A stretch of 13,954 nt of DNA. Source: Methylococcaceae bacterium. GTDB taxonomy: Bacteria > Pseudomonadota > Gammaproteobacteria > Methylococcales > Methylococcaceae. The translations under genes and the position numbers were made by a program. The DNA lies in the NCBI GenBank assembly GCA_012026715.1, contig VEPB01000388.1:1-13954 (forward strand). Direction: 5' to 3'. Shown here piece after piece: positions 1 through 7,220 of the stretch (its first letter is position 1; the number at the start of each line of letters is the position of its first letter). The notes below the pieces were generated by a model that was not told where the DNA came from, did not search any database, and worked only from the letters and a program-made list of their open reading frames with translations.

Positions 1-161
1 AGCCGGTTCAGCGATACCTTGATGGCCATTTCCCAAAGAGACGCCCGGCTGATGAACACGGCCTCGGCCTGATTGCAGACCAAATCGCGGACGACATCCG
101 GCAGGCGCGGATGATTGGCTTGCCACCACAGCACCAGATGGGTGTCCAGCAATAACCTCAT
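1..161 (-). CDS. VapC-like PIN-domain toxin, N-terminal part (runs off the left edge)
   Basis: About 53 N-terminal residues are visible. The protein begins MRLLLDTHLVLWW, the typical opening of a PIN-domain toxin: the Asp in LLLDTH is the first metal-binding acid. A second conserved block, SLWEMAIK, supplies the next conserved Glu near residue 43-45. PIN toxins of this type are Mg-dependent ribonucleases that cut tRNA or other RNA and are held inactive by the cognate antitoxin. The start ATG overlaps the stop codon of the upstream antitoxin by four bases (ATGA at 158-161), so translation is probably coupled. The C-terminal half, with the remaining acidic residues, lies outside the window, so it is unknown whether the gene is intact. 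The family call is firm; the target is unknown. Confidence 0.85.
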   Translation of the reverse strand, partial: MRLLLDTHLVLWWQANHPRLPDVVRDLVCNQAEAVFISRASLWEMAIKVSLNR

Positions 162-406
162 GGTGGGCTGTTCAGACAGTCGAATAGGTCGTCGACCGGA
201 GCGTCGAAATCATCGGCGATCCAGACCTGCCCTTCCATCGCGCCGGGCGGCGCGATCTTGCCGGGCCGCTCGCGGTACCGGCTGAGCCGGGCGATGGGCT
301 GCCCCGCCCTTGCAATGACCACATCCTCACCGCCCTCGACCTGTTCCAGCAACCGGGAAAGATGGGTCTTGGCTTCGTGGATATTGATGATCTGCATGGC
401 GTGCAT
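158..406 (-). CDS. Phd/YefM-family antitoxin, partner of the PIN toxin
   Basis: An 82-residue protein, or 79 if translation begins at the second Met (MQIINIHEAKTHLS, ATG at 395-397), which matches the usual Phd/YefM N-terminus better. The N-terminal motif I-N-I-H-E-A-K-T-H-L-S-R-L, followed by GGEDVVIARAGQPIARL, is the classic Phd/YefM DNA-binding fold. The acidic C-terminus (WIADDFDAPVDDLFD) is the kind of segment that wraps and neutralises a PIN toxin. In this family the antitoxin binds its own promoter as a dimer and represses the pair; the toxin acts as co-repressor. The palindrome immediately before the start (407-423) fits such an operator. The stop codon overlaps the toxin start by four bases. 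Confidence 0.88.
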   Translation of the reverse strand: MHAMQIINIHEAKTHLSRLLEQVEGGEDVVIARAGQPIARLSRYRERPGKIAPPGAMEGQVWIADDFDAPVDDLFDCLNSPP

Positions 407-423
407 CCCTAGGTTAGCTAGGG
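407..423. promoter_or_regulatory. Palindromic putative operator of the antitoxin-toxin pair
   Basis: CCCTAG-GTTAG-CTAGGG is a perfect six-base inverted repeat with a five-base centre, placed directly against the antitoxin start. A related CCCTAGG core recurs at 465-471. On the minus strand an AT-rich TAAACT-like -10 candidate lies between them (428-433). Phd-type antitoxins bind palindromes overlapping their promoter, so an autoregulatory operator is the natural reading. No binding data exist here and the promoter hexamers are weak. Confidence 0.45.
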
Positions 424-488
424 GTTAGTTTATCAGAGACTGCATGATCGGACTCCCCGCTATACCCTAGGCTATTGAGCTCGCCCCA

Positions 489-1094
489 CTAACACGTCAG
501 CACCTTGGTGCATTCCTCGCCGAACTGGCTGATGACCCGGACGGCGATCTTCTTGCCTTTGGCATAGGAGATGGGATGAGAACGGTGGCCATAGATGCGG
601 TCGAAGGCCGCGTCGTCGATTTCGATCTTTAGGGTCCTCTCGGCCCTGCGCTTGGTGGAGGCCTTGGCCAAGTCCGATAGCCCTCTCTTCCACTTGTCGA
701 ATTCGTCGCGGTCGCCGCCGCAGAAGAACACCTGCCGCACCATGAAACTGGAGCCGTCGTAGTCGTCGTCTACCATCCAGTAGGCGATGTCGGCCACCGA
801 ACAGGCCTTCACTTCATCCTTGATGGGGTCGTAGATATCCAGGCCGCGGATTTCGACTACCACAATGCTCTGCTCGTCATTCCGGCATGGATTGCCGGAA
901 TCCAGGTTACAGGGACGTGAGGCGTCCGAGCCATCCATGGCCTCTGGACCCCGGCATTCCCTGCCGGGGTGACGGGCATTGGCGGATTCAGCGGACACTG
1001 CAGGAATCAGCCCAATATCTGGCTCGCCGATGGTGACGAAGCTGGCGGCCTTCATGGTCAGGCCGGCTTGCAGCAGGTCGTTGGCGGTAGTCAT
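489..1094 (-). pseudogene. C-terminal remnant of an R-M-associated DNA methylase, carrying an inserted repeat
   Basis: The open frame contains FVTIGEPDIGL, then VVVEIRGLDIYDP, DIAYWMVDDDYDG, VRQVFF, and a tail ending VAVRVISQFGEE. From memory this pattern is the C-terminal region of large adenine-specific methylases that travel with type III-like restriction subunits. It has no DPPY or SAM-binding motif, so the catalytic part is missing. Between GEPDIGL and VVVEIRGL lie about 45 residues of alien composition, encoded largely by the inverted-repeat element at 875-974. The insert keeps the frame open. The upstream end abuts a restriction-subunit fragment in another frame, so this is most likely the product of a deletion that joined two genes. 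The methylase identity is moderately sure; the remnant status is surer. Confidence 0.6.
875..974. repeat. REPIN-like element: two inverted 31-bp REP-type arms inside the methylase remnant
   Basis: Left arm 875-905 (beginning CGTCATTCCGGCATGG) and right arm 944-974 are inverted copies matching at 25 of 31 positions. Each arm is itself a small hairpin: CCGGCATGGATTGCCGG on the left, and CCCCGGCATTCCCTGCCGGGG on the right. The 38-bp centre is unrelated. This doublet architecture is that of REPIN or MITE-like elements mobilised in trans by RAYT-type transposases. I saw no clear target-site duplication and no transposase in the window. The element lies within the open frame of the methylase remnant and adds no stop codon on that strand. 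Confidence 0.75.
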
Positions 1095-1806
1095 CCTTGA
1101 CCTGGTGCGGATTGTCGCTGGCGGTATCGGGGGAACAGAACATTCAGGCGTTCCCGGATGGTGATGCCGGGGGCCACCACCAGAAAGTAATCCGTGTAGC
1201 GGGTGTCGTTGCGGTACTCACGGCGGTTGAGATAGTGGTAGAGGATGAGGCAGGCGAGGGCTACGGTCTTGCCGGTGCCGGTCGCCATTTTGAAAGCCAC
1301 TCGTTGCAGTTGGTCCGCCGTTTGGGGGCCGACGGAAGCCTGAGCCTCGCGCAGGCGCTGGAGCAGAGGGTCCCCGGATTGGATTTCTCCGCCACCTCGT
1401 TGATCCAGACGGCGGTTTCAATGGCCTATTGCTGGGCGAAGAACAGGCGCTGATGGTAGGGTCGCTCTGTGACCTTGAACCAGTGCTGCAGTAAGTCCCT
1501 CGTGACCCGGCTGGTAATTCCGCCATAGCCACCATCGCGGCATTCCCTGACCAAGTCGCGCAGCCGGTTTATCAAGTGCTCCTGGTAGTTGGCGCGATAG
1601 TCGTTCAGATCGAACAAGGTGCCCTGGTTCTGCTGCCCCAAAGGCACTTGCGGCACATCCGGCGTGAAGATTCGCCGGCCCGTCCGGATGTCCCGGTAAT
1701 CCAGGTTGCCCTGAGTATCCGTGGCATAGTGCCGGCACGGTTCCTCGTAGGGCGAGTTCAGAATGGGGTTGTCCTGGGTGCGGGCCATGGCGAGTAACGC
1801 GGCCAA
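1095..1806 (-). pseudogene. N-terminal remnant of a type III-like restriction subunit (DEAD/DEAH helicase), multiply disrupted
   Basis: The start is TTG at 1804-1806 with GGAG five bases upstream, or ATG at 1786-1788 (MARTQDNPILNSPYEEP). The N-terminus carries NPILNSPYEEP, GRRIFTPDVPQVPLG, LINRLRDLVR and GGYGGITSRVTRDLL, which I recognise as the N-terminal domain of large type III-like restriction subunits (BPTD_3080-type). A TAG at 1426-1428 interrupts FFAQQ*AIETAVW, most simply a GAG Glu codon mutated to TAG. The frame then slips at a C run near 1372-1375, where NPG continues as DPLLQRLREAQA in another frame and reaches the Walker A motif MATGTGKT, then FLVVAPGITIRERL. A further slip is likely at the C/G run 1129-1133. 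The rest of the helicase and the nuclease domain are absent. It is a dead gene. Confidence 0.8.
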
Positions 1807-1958
1807 TGCCGCTCCTTTTAAGGTCGCCGGAGTGTAGTAAAAGCGGCTGAACTCTCGAAATGGTCCCGCATGGGGGGGCGATTTGGAACTTCAAGACAAG
1901 AAGCCGACGGCTTACTTCGTCCGGCATGCGGCAGCGCCGTTCCGAAAACCCAGAAACG

Positions 1959-1980
1959 CGGCCGCCTAGTCAGGCGGCCG
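1959..1980 (-). terminator. Hairpin terminator straddling the arfB stop codon
   Basis: CGGCCGCC (1959-1966) and GGCGGCCG (1973-1980) form a perfect 8-bp GC-only stem with a six-base loop. On the minus strand it is followed by a moderately T-rich stretch (CGTTTCTGGGTTTTC). The TAG stop of arfB lies at 1966-1968, at the loop and its adjoining arm, so the terminator hairpin includes the last codons. The T tract is interrupted, so efficiency is uncertain. Confidence 0.55.
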
Positions 1981-2379
1981 GCTCCTCAAGGCCTTCAACT
2001 GGCCATGCTTGTTCTTGCTGTCCAGCCGCCGCTTCTGCGATGCACGGGTCGGTTGGGTGGGCTTGCGCACCTTGCGAACCACGGCCGCGCTGCGGATCAG
2101 TTCCGCCAGCCGCTCCAGCGCGTCCTGCCGGTTCTGCTCCTGGGTTCGGTACTGTTGCGCCTTGATGACCACCACGCCGTCGCCGGTAATGCGCTGGTCG
2201 TTCAGGGCTAACAGCCTGTCCTTGTAGAACTCCGGCAGGGACGAAGCGCGGATATCGAAGCGCAGGTGAACGGCGGAAGAGACCTTGTTGACGTTCTGGC
2301 CGCCGGAACCCTGGGCGCGGATGGCCGTCAGCTCGATCTCCGTGAGCGCGACGCCGACCTGACGGGAGATTCGCAGCAT
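1966..2379 (-). CDS. arfB: Alternative ribosome-rescue factor ArfB (peptidyl-tRNA hydrolase, YaeJ)
   Basis: 137 residues, the usual size of ArfB (about 140). The N-terminal domain holds IRAQGSGGQNVNKV, with the GGQ catalytic motif at residues 26-28, which hydrolyses peptidyl-tRNA on stalled ribosomes. The C-terminus is a basic tail (about residues 105-137: RKVRKPTQPTRASQKRR and onward) that in ArfB inserts into the empty mRNA channel. Both parts are needed for tmRNA-independent rescue of non-stop ribosomes, and both are present. It is not RF1 or RF2, since the codon-recognition domains are missing. It starts three bases after the slyX stop and is the last gene of the yajD-slyX-arfB run. A hairpin overlapping its own stop codon may make 3'-truncated mRNAs likely; this is discussed separately. 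Confidence 0.95.
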   Translation of the reverse strand: MLRISRQVGVALTEIELTAIRAQGSGGQNVNKVSSAVHLRFDIRASSLPEFYKDRLLALNDQRITGDGVVVIKAQQYRTQEQNRQDALERLAELIRSAAVVRKVRKPTQPTRASQKRRLDSKNKHGQLKALRSRPPD

Positions 2380-2382
2380 GGC

Positions 2383-2598
2383 TCAATAGTGCGGCGGAAT
2401 CTCCTGCACCGCCGGGTCGCTGGCTTCGGCCTGGACCGCCAGCCGCTGGACCCGCTCGACCAGATGCTTGACGGTGTTCTCAAGCTGATCGAGCTGTCCC
2501 TGCTGCCGGGCGATGACGTCGTTTAGGGCCAACACGGTGTCGTCCTGATAGGCGAGCTTGGTTTCCAACTCCACCAAGCGTTGCTCGATCGATTCCAT
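2383..2598 (-). CDS. slyX: SlyX family protein
   Basis: 71 residues, with the typical SlyX pattern: N-terminal IEQRLVELETKLAYQDDTV, a heptad-rich central helix (LNDVIARQQGQLDQLENTV), and the conserved C-terminal PPHY. The whole first two thirds is predicted coiled coil. Its molecular function is not established; it was named from a locus next to slyD in enterics. Here it lies four bases after yajD and three bases before arfB, so the three are almost certainly co-transcribed. No signal peptide or membrane segment is present, so it should be cytoplasmic. The identification is secure because size, coiled coil and the PPHY end all agree. Confidence 0.93.
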   Translation of the reverse strand: MESIEQRLVELETKLAYQDDTVLALNDVIARQQGQLDQLENTVKHLVERVQRLAVQAEASDPAVQEIPPHY

Positions 2599-2602
2599 GG
2601 CG

Positions 2603-2974
2603 CTATTTGTCGCCTTTCAGCAGGTCGCCCAGGCCGGCGAAGGCCTTGAAGGTGGTCGCCGTATCCTGGCGGCCCTGGGCGTGGCCTGCCTTGGAATGGC
2701 CGGCTTCGAGATAGCGCGAGTGCTCGTTGTCGTGGCAGTAGAGGCACAGCAGTTCCCAGTTGCTGCCGTCCGCCGGATTGTTGTCGTGGTTGTGGTCGCG
2801 GTGGTGGACCGTGAGTTCCTGCAGGTTCTTCAGGGTGAACTCGCGGGCGCAACGTCCGCAGACCCAGGGATACATTTTTAGGGCCTGGGCCCGGTATTCC
2901 TTTTCGCGGTCATCCCGCTGGGTGCGGGCCTGGGCCACGATGCGGTCGAGCTTGGCCTGGTCGGGTTTTTTCAT
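2603..2974 (-). CDS. yajD: YajD family HNH nuclease
   Basis: 123 residues. After a basic, charged N-terminal helix (1-35) comes a compact HNH fold: C39-x2-C42, then HHRDHNH (57-63), N72, and C77-x2-C80 with H84. These give the two Cys pairs of the structural zinc and the His-Asn-His catalytic triad of the beta-beta-alpha-metal nuclease. This matches YajD-type HNH proteins, small cytoplasmic presumed nucleases of unknown substrate. The start ATG at 2972-2974 is preceded by AGGA about nine bases upstream. It is the first gene of the yajD-slyX-arfB run. The C-terminus (TTFKAFAGLGDLLKGDK) is typical of the family. Confidence 0.92.
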   Translation of the reverse strand: MKKPDQAKLDRIVAQARTQRDDREKEYRAQALKMYPWVCGRCAREFTLKNLQELTVHHRDHNHDNNPADGSNWELLCLYCHDNEHSRYLEAGHSKAGHAQGRQDTATTFKAFAGLGDLLKGDK

Positions 2975-3457
2975 TGTATTTTTCCTGTTCTTGTAGAGCC
3001 ATGCCCGGAATTTTGGCGATTTACGGCGAAGCCGGCTAGCCTCCTTTCATGCAATTGTCGGTCGCTCTCTTCAATAACGCACAGTGATCATCCGGCCCTG
3101 CGGGCCACCGTCTCCCGGGGAGAGAAGGCAACAAGGCGCGGCTATCAGCCGCTGGTTCCTGAACAGGCTTCAGCGCGCCACCCGGTGCATTTCCGGAAGC
3201 GGCGAACCGACCCGCGGCGGAGCCAATTCCCGGCGGTCGTCAACGGTCAATGCCCTCGCCGGCACGGCTGGAGCCCGACCCAAGTGCCCGACCCCATGGG
3301 CCAAATCGAGTTCCGTCGCTCCAGTTTCGCATACATGGTTTATTTTTGTACGGGCCGGTCACGCCTATCCCGAAACTTACCGGTGGCAAGCCGTGCCCGC
3401 CACAGTATCTGGCTGGCCGACGGCAACCGACCTGAATCGATCGACTCCGGAGCCCCC
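2975..3457. other. Non-coding gap between divergent genes, with eroded hairpin repeats
   Basis: This 483-bp stretch separates yajD from the propeller protein gene and must hold both promoters. I could not pick convincing -35/-10 pairs. An AT-rich patch near 3333-3350 (TGGTTTATTTTTGTACGG) is the best promoter-like stretch for the plus-strand gene. Two small inverted repeats lie at 3094-3106 (GGCCC-TGC-GGGCC) and 3111-3123 (TCTCCC-G-GGGAGA). They resemble a worn copy of the repeat at 12939-13091. The frame of the propeller gene stays open upstream to 3185, but the implied 91 residues are arginine-rich and unlike a protein N-terminus, so I treat them as untranslated. Confidence 0.5.
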
Positions 3458-5983
3458 ATGCCTCAAGCCCTTGCGACACCCCGATTCCATCTCCCGCTGG
3501 CGGCCATGCTGCTGACGCTGCTGTCAGGGCCGGTATCGGCCAAGGAAACCTTCGAACTGATGACACTCACGGATCAAAGCGGAGTCACCAGCTCGGGACT
3601 CTACAACAGCGACCGGCCGGCGATGTCGTCGGACGGCCGCTTCGTGACCTTCCGTTCCGACGCGGATGACCTGGTGGCCGCTGCCACCGGCCAATTCCAC
3701 ATCTTTCTGCGGGACAGCCAGAGCGGCACGACCGAGCTGATCAGCGCCGCTGCCGATGGCACCGAAGGCAACGCGGGCAGCGAAAACTCCGACGTTTCCG
3801 ACAACGGCTGCCGGGTGGTTTTCGAATCCAATGCGAGCAATCTGGTTGGCGACGACACCAACGGCCGCCAAGACATCTTTTTGCGGGACCGCTGCGCCGA
3901 GCCGCCGAGCCTCCGCCGCATCAGCAAGCTGACGGACGGCAGCCAAACCAGTGCCCAGAATTTCGACCCCGACATCACTCCGGACGGGCGCTGGGTCGTC
4001 TACCAAAACGACGATCTCGGCGTGGTGCGTTATGACGTGTTAAACGACACCCTTGTGGCGCTGACCGGCGACCAGAAAACCGGCAGCCATCCCTCCATCA
4101 GCGACGACGGCTCACGGGTCGCCTTCTACAGTTCGGTGCCCCTGATTCCGGCGGACACCAATGGGGTGTGGGACATCTATTTGTGGGACGCCGCCGACGG
4201 GCTGAGCCTGGCCAGCACCGGAGCCGACGGCACGGCGCGCGACCAAGGGGATGAGAGTTCCAGCCGCGTCGTGGAACCCGCCATTTCCGGCGACGGGCGC
4301 TACGTCAGTTTCTCCACCACCGCCTCCAATCTGGTCGCCAACGACACCGGCGACCATCAGGACGTGTTCGTCAAGGACACCCAGGGCGGCGCCCTGATCC
4401 GGACCAGCGTCACCGGCACCGGCCAGCAGGGCAACGGCGACAGCCCGACCGAGCAAGGCGGGCGGGCGGCGCTGTCCCGCGACGGCACCTGGGTCGCGTT
4501 CCAGACCATCGCCATGAATCTCACCGGCGCGGAAAAGTCCGGCAATTCCGGCACCGTGATCCACAACATCCATACCGGGGAGACCCTGGCTCTGCACGCC
4601 GCCGGCAACTTCTCCGACGGCATCCGCCCCGCCATTTCCAACGACACCTATGGTCGCTTCGTGGCCTTTTTCTCGGCGAGCAGCCTGGACAGCCGCCACA
4701 GCAGCTCCGGCGTGTTCCGGTTCGACCGCCACCAGCTACCGGTGGCCGTCGCCAAGATCGACGCCGCCACCGTCCAGCCCATCGCCGCCAACGACACGGT
4801 GACCCTGGACGGCAGCGCGAGCAACAACGAGCCCAACGCCAAGTACTTCCTGCCCAAGCCGACTCCGGACCTTAGCTACCGCTGGAGCCAGACCAGCGGC
4901 CCGGAAACCGTGACGCTGAGCAGCGCCACCACAGTCAAGCCGACCTTCACCCCCACCCAGGACGGCAATTACACCTTCCAGCTGGTGGTCAACGATACCG
5001 AGGAGGACAGCGCGCCGAGTACCGTGGTCGTGACCGTCGGCAGCGTCAGCAATCAGAAACCGCTCGCCAATGCTGGCGCAGACCAGACCGGCATCGCGGT
5101 CGGCGCGACGGTCACGCTGGACGGCAGCGGCAGTTCCGATCCGGATGGCCACTCCCTCAGCCACGCCTGGATTCAACTATTTGGGCCGGAGACCGACCTG
5201 GTGGGCGCCAACACCGCCTCTCCTTCCTTCCAACCCGCCGCCGCGGGGACGTACATTTTCCAATTGGTGGTCAACGACGGCACCACCAACAGCGACCCGG
5301 CCTTCGTCAGTATCGATGTCGCCGGTTCCCCAAGCGGCTCCGGCCTCTCGGCGGACCCCGGCACCAACGGCACCGGCTTCCTGGGCGTCGCCTACCGCCT
5401 CGACGGCCGCGGCAGCAAGGACCTGGACAGCGGCAAATCCAAGGGGCTGCGTTACCTGTGGACGATCGAATCCATGCCCGATCATCCCCTGACCGGCACT
5501 CCCGCGGTGTTCAAGCTGGTCGGCGCCCATAGTGCCCGCCCCCGCTTCGTCCCGCCGCTACCGGGCACCTACGTGTTCGCCCTGCGGGTGGTCAAGGGCG
5601 GCGTCACCAGCCCCGCCAGCCTGGTCTCGGTCCAGGTCGGCGGCAGCATCCTGGTCGACGCGCCGGCGAAGGACGAGGTCTGGACCACCGGCCTGCAAAC
5701 CCCGGTCACCGTGCGCTGGAATTATGACGGCTTCTCGCCCAAACAGAAATTCTTCGTGGCCCTCATCAGCAGCGCCGCCCCCTGCAGCGGCGCCTGCCTG
5801 CTGAAGAAAGGCATCAAGGCCGGCGCCGCCAGCTCGCAGGAAATTCAGGTCACCCTCGCCGGCCGCAAGGCCCAGCAACTGGCCGGCCAGTCGGCCGTGG
5901 TGCTGGTCTGCGCCCCCAAGATCGGCCACAACGAACCGGTATGCGGGCAGAGCGGGACGATCACCCTTCAAGGAGGGGAGTAA
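3458..5983 (+). CDS. Secreted seven-bladed beta-propeller protein with three PKD/REJ-like domains
   Basis: The chosen ATG (3458) has GGAG five bases upstream and begins a clean signal peptide (residues 1-28, LAAMLLTLLSGPVSA/KE), giving 841 residues. Residues about 50-425 repeat the TolB/PD40 signature seven times: SSDGRFVTF, SDNGCRVVF, TPDGRWVVY, SDDGSRVAF, SGDGRYVSF, SRDGTWVAF, and a worn SNDTYGRFVAF. This suggests a complete seven-bladed propeller. Two blades share the acidic D-T-N/G-x-x-Q-D motif (DDTNGRQD, NDTGDHQD). Residues 427-527, 532-622 and 627-727 are three PKD/REJ-like beta-sandwiches (VTLDGSASN, VTLDGSGSSDPDG, YRLDGRGSKDLDSG). The C-terminal domain (730-838) has four cysteines (776, 780, 818, 829) and resembles Kre9/KNH-type domains. 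It has no catalytic motif, anchor or LPXTG. An extracellular or periplasmic binding role is likely; the ligand is unknown. Confidence 0.85.
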   Translation: MPQALATPRFHLPLAAMLLTLLSGPVSAKETFELMTLTDQSGVTSSGLYNSDRPAMSSDGRFVTFRSDADDLVAAATGQFHIFLRDSQSGTTELISAAADGTEGNAGSENSDVSDNGCRVVFESNASNLVGDDTNGRQDIFLRDRCAEPPSLRRISKLTDGSQTSAQNFDPDITPDGRWVVYQNDDLGVVRYDVLNDTLVALTGDQKTGSHPSISDDGSRVAFYSSVPLIPADTNGVWDIYLWDAADGLSLASTGADGTARDQGDESSSRVVEPAISGDGRYVSFSTTASNLVANDTGDHQDVFVKDTQGGALIRTSVTGTGQQGNGDSPTEQGGRAALSRDGTWVAFQTIAMNLTGAEKSGNSGTVIHNIHTGETLALHAAGNFSDGIRPAISNDTYGRFVAFFSASSLDSRHSSSGVFRFDRHQLPVAVAKIDAATVQPIAANDTVTLDGSASNNEPNAKYFLPKPTPDLSYRWSQTSGPETVTLSSATTVKPTFTPTQDGNYTFQLVVNDTEEDSAPSTVVVTVGSVSNQKPLANAGADQTGIAVGATVTLDGSGSSDPDGHSLSHAWIQLFGPETDLVGANTASPSFQPAAAGTYIFQLVVNDGTTNSDPAFVSIDVAGSPSGSGLSADPGTNGTGFLGVAYRLDGRGSKDLDSGKSKGLRYLWTIESMPDHPLTGTPAVFKLVGAHSARPRFVPPLPGTYVFALRVVKGGVTSPASLVSVQVGGSILVDAPAKDEVWTTGLQTPVTVRWNYDGFSPKQKFFVALISSAAPCSGACLLKKGIKAGAASSQEIQVTLAGRKAQQLAGQSAVVLVCAPKIGHNEPVCGQSGTITLQGGE

Positions 5984-6018
5984 ATCCGTTTCAACGGTTA
6001 ACGCAGACCAAGCCAAAT

Positions 6019-7017
6019 TCAAATCCGCGTGGCGGAGGTCTCGAGTCGGAGCGTCTCCAGCCGGCGATAGGGTACATCGAGCCAACGGCGCGCCAGCTCC
6101 AGCGAATCCGGGGTTGCACTGTGCCGTTTGCCGGCGGTGTCGCTTCTGAACGGATGCGCGGGCCATTTGGCGTCGTGCCGCGCGATCTCTTCCATGGTGA
6201 GGCGCTCGGCCGGGCTGAGATCAAGATGGAAGTGATCGGCGACGGTAGTCCACAAGGCATCGGGAAGTTCGCGGTAATTCACCAGCCGGCCATTGGGGAA
6301 GGTGGTCATGGCCCGTTCCGCGGCATGCAGGATCGCCGAAAAGACCCGCGCGCCGTACTCCACGGGCTGGTAGGCCATGGCAACCTCCTGTTCGGGGACG
6401 ACGAAGCTCGCATGCAACGTACCGGGGATCAGCTGCGAACCCGGCTGCCGCTGGTGCGAGACCAGCACCTCCACCGGATTCCGGTAAAGGAAGATCCAGG
6501 GCGTATCGGCAAAAGCGCGCAACAGCAGGTCGGCCCAGGCAATATGCCACGCATCGAGTTTGATGAAGAGTCGGCGGTCGGCATTCCGCCGCGGCTGCCC
6601 GAGAGCGGACGTCAGACCCCGGACCAGCGCCAGCCGCCTGTCTTCGCTCAGCGCGGCGTCCTCGTTCAGCAGGCCGAACAGGGTATCCAGCGGTTCCGCC
6701 TCGGACAACACCACGCTGTCGGTCAGGCTGGCCAGTGCTTGCGCGGCCAGAGTCGATCCGCAGCGGCTCATATGGAACACGAAACCGGCGGGCGACAGGC
6801 CAGGTAGGCTTGGGGCCCGCTCCAGGAGGGTCTCGATGGGCGTGCGGCGGCGAAAGACCTCGTTGAACGGACGCCGCATCAGACCGGTCATGGTCTGGTG
6901 AAAGAAGGGCTCGACGAAGCGCCGTTCCCCCATATAGCCCCACTCCACGAAAACGCCTCCGGCGCCACGGCTCAGAAAGAACGGCACCCATCCGGCCAGC
7001 GGGTCGGTCCCGCTCAC
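6019..7017 (-). CDS. PAPS-dependent sulfotransferase-like protein
   Basis: 332 residues. The N-terminal half has FVFHMSRCGSTL (residues 79-90), the P-loop-like 5'-phosphosulfate binding loop of sulfotransferases. A second conserved block, FLYRNPVEVLVSHQRQPG (176-193), matches the 3'-phosphate binding segment, with Arg179 and Ser187 in the expected places. These features place it in the broad bacterial sulfotransferase family, which moves sulfate from PAPS to a hydroxyl or amine; the acceptor cannot be read from sequence. There is no signal peptide, so it is cytoplasmic. Its ATG overlaps the stop of the small Nif11-like gene by four bases (7014-7017), implying coupled translation. It is the last gene of the three-gene unit and converges on the propeller gene with a 35-bp gap. 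A sulfate-binding kinase-like alternative is less likely. Confidence 0.85.
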   Translation of the reverse strand: MSGTDPLAGWVPFFLSRGAGGVFVEWGYMGERRFVEPFFHQTMTGLMRRPFNEVFRRRTPIETLLERAPSLPGLSPAGFVFHMSRCGSTLAAQALASLTDSVVLSEAEPLDTLFGLLNEDAALSEDRRLALVRGLTSALGQPRRNADRRLFIKLDAWHIAWADLLLRAFADTPWIFLYRNPVEVLVSHQRQPGSQLIPGTLHASFVVPEQEVAMAYQPVEYGARVFSAILHAAERAMTTFPNGRLVNYRELPDALWTTVADHFHLDLSPAERLTMEEIARHDAKWPAHPFRSDTAGKRHSATPDSLELARRWLDVPYRRLETLRLETSATRI

Positions 7018-7208
7018 AGCAAATGCCTTTCGAGCCAGGCCCGGCGGCCCGCCTGCATTGCCTGTTGCAGCTCGGTTTCGTCCAGGGCAAGCCCTAGCTC
7101 GGCGGAAATCGCCAGACAGACCGCGACGAATTCCCGCCGGTCGGTAATCTCGCGCAACCTGACCTGCAAACCGGGATCTCCGAGTATCCGTTCGAGGAAC
7201 GTTTCCAT
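7014..7208 (-). CDS. Small Nif11-like protein between hydroxylase and sulfotransferase genes
   Basis: 64 residues from ATG 7206-7208 (METFLERILGDP); a GTG at 7212-7214 would add two. The pattern FLERILGDPGLQVRL (phe-leu, Asp-Pro, Leu-Gln), then DRREFVAVCLAISAELG and a final E-L segment, matches the Nif11 leader consensus (FLxxxxxDPxLxxxL...F...A...G). Nif11-type sequences serve as leader peptides of ribosomal natural products, or occur as stand-alone domains. This one ends RRAWLERHLL, with no GG/GA cleavage site and no Cys/Ser/Thr-rich core, so it is probably not itself a full precursor. It is sandwiched with six bases to the upstream stop and a four-base overlap downstream. The family call rests on pattern alone; it could be another small helical accessory protein. 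Confidence 0.6.
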   Translation of the reverse strand: METFLERILGDPGLQVRLREITDRREFVAVCLAISAELGLALDETELQQAMQAGRRAWLERHLL

Positions 7209-7220
7209 CGCCACAGGGAT

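Noticed and set aside
3185..3457. Upstream extension of the propeller protein by 91 residues
   Set aside because: The stretch is arginine-rich with no conserved pattern, while ATG 3458 has a good SD and starts a clear signal peptide.
5986..5997. CCGTT-TC-AACGG as a bidirectional terminator between the propeller and sulfotransferase genes
   Set aside because: Stem of five bases with a two-base loop cannot form stably, and there is no T run on either side.
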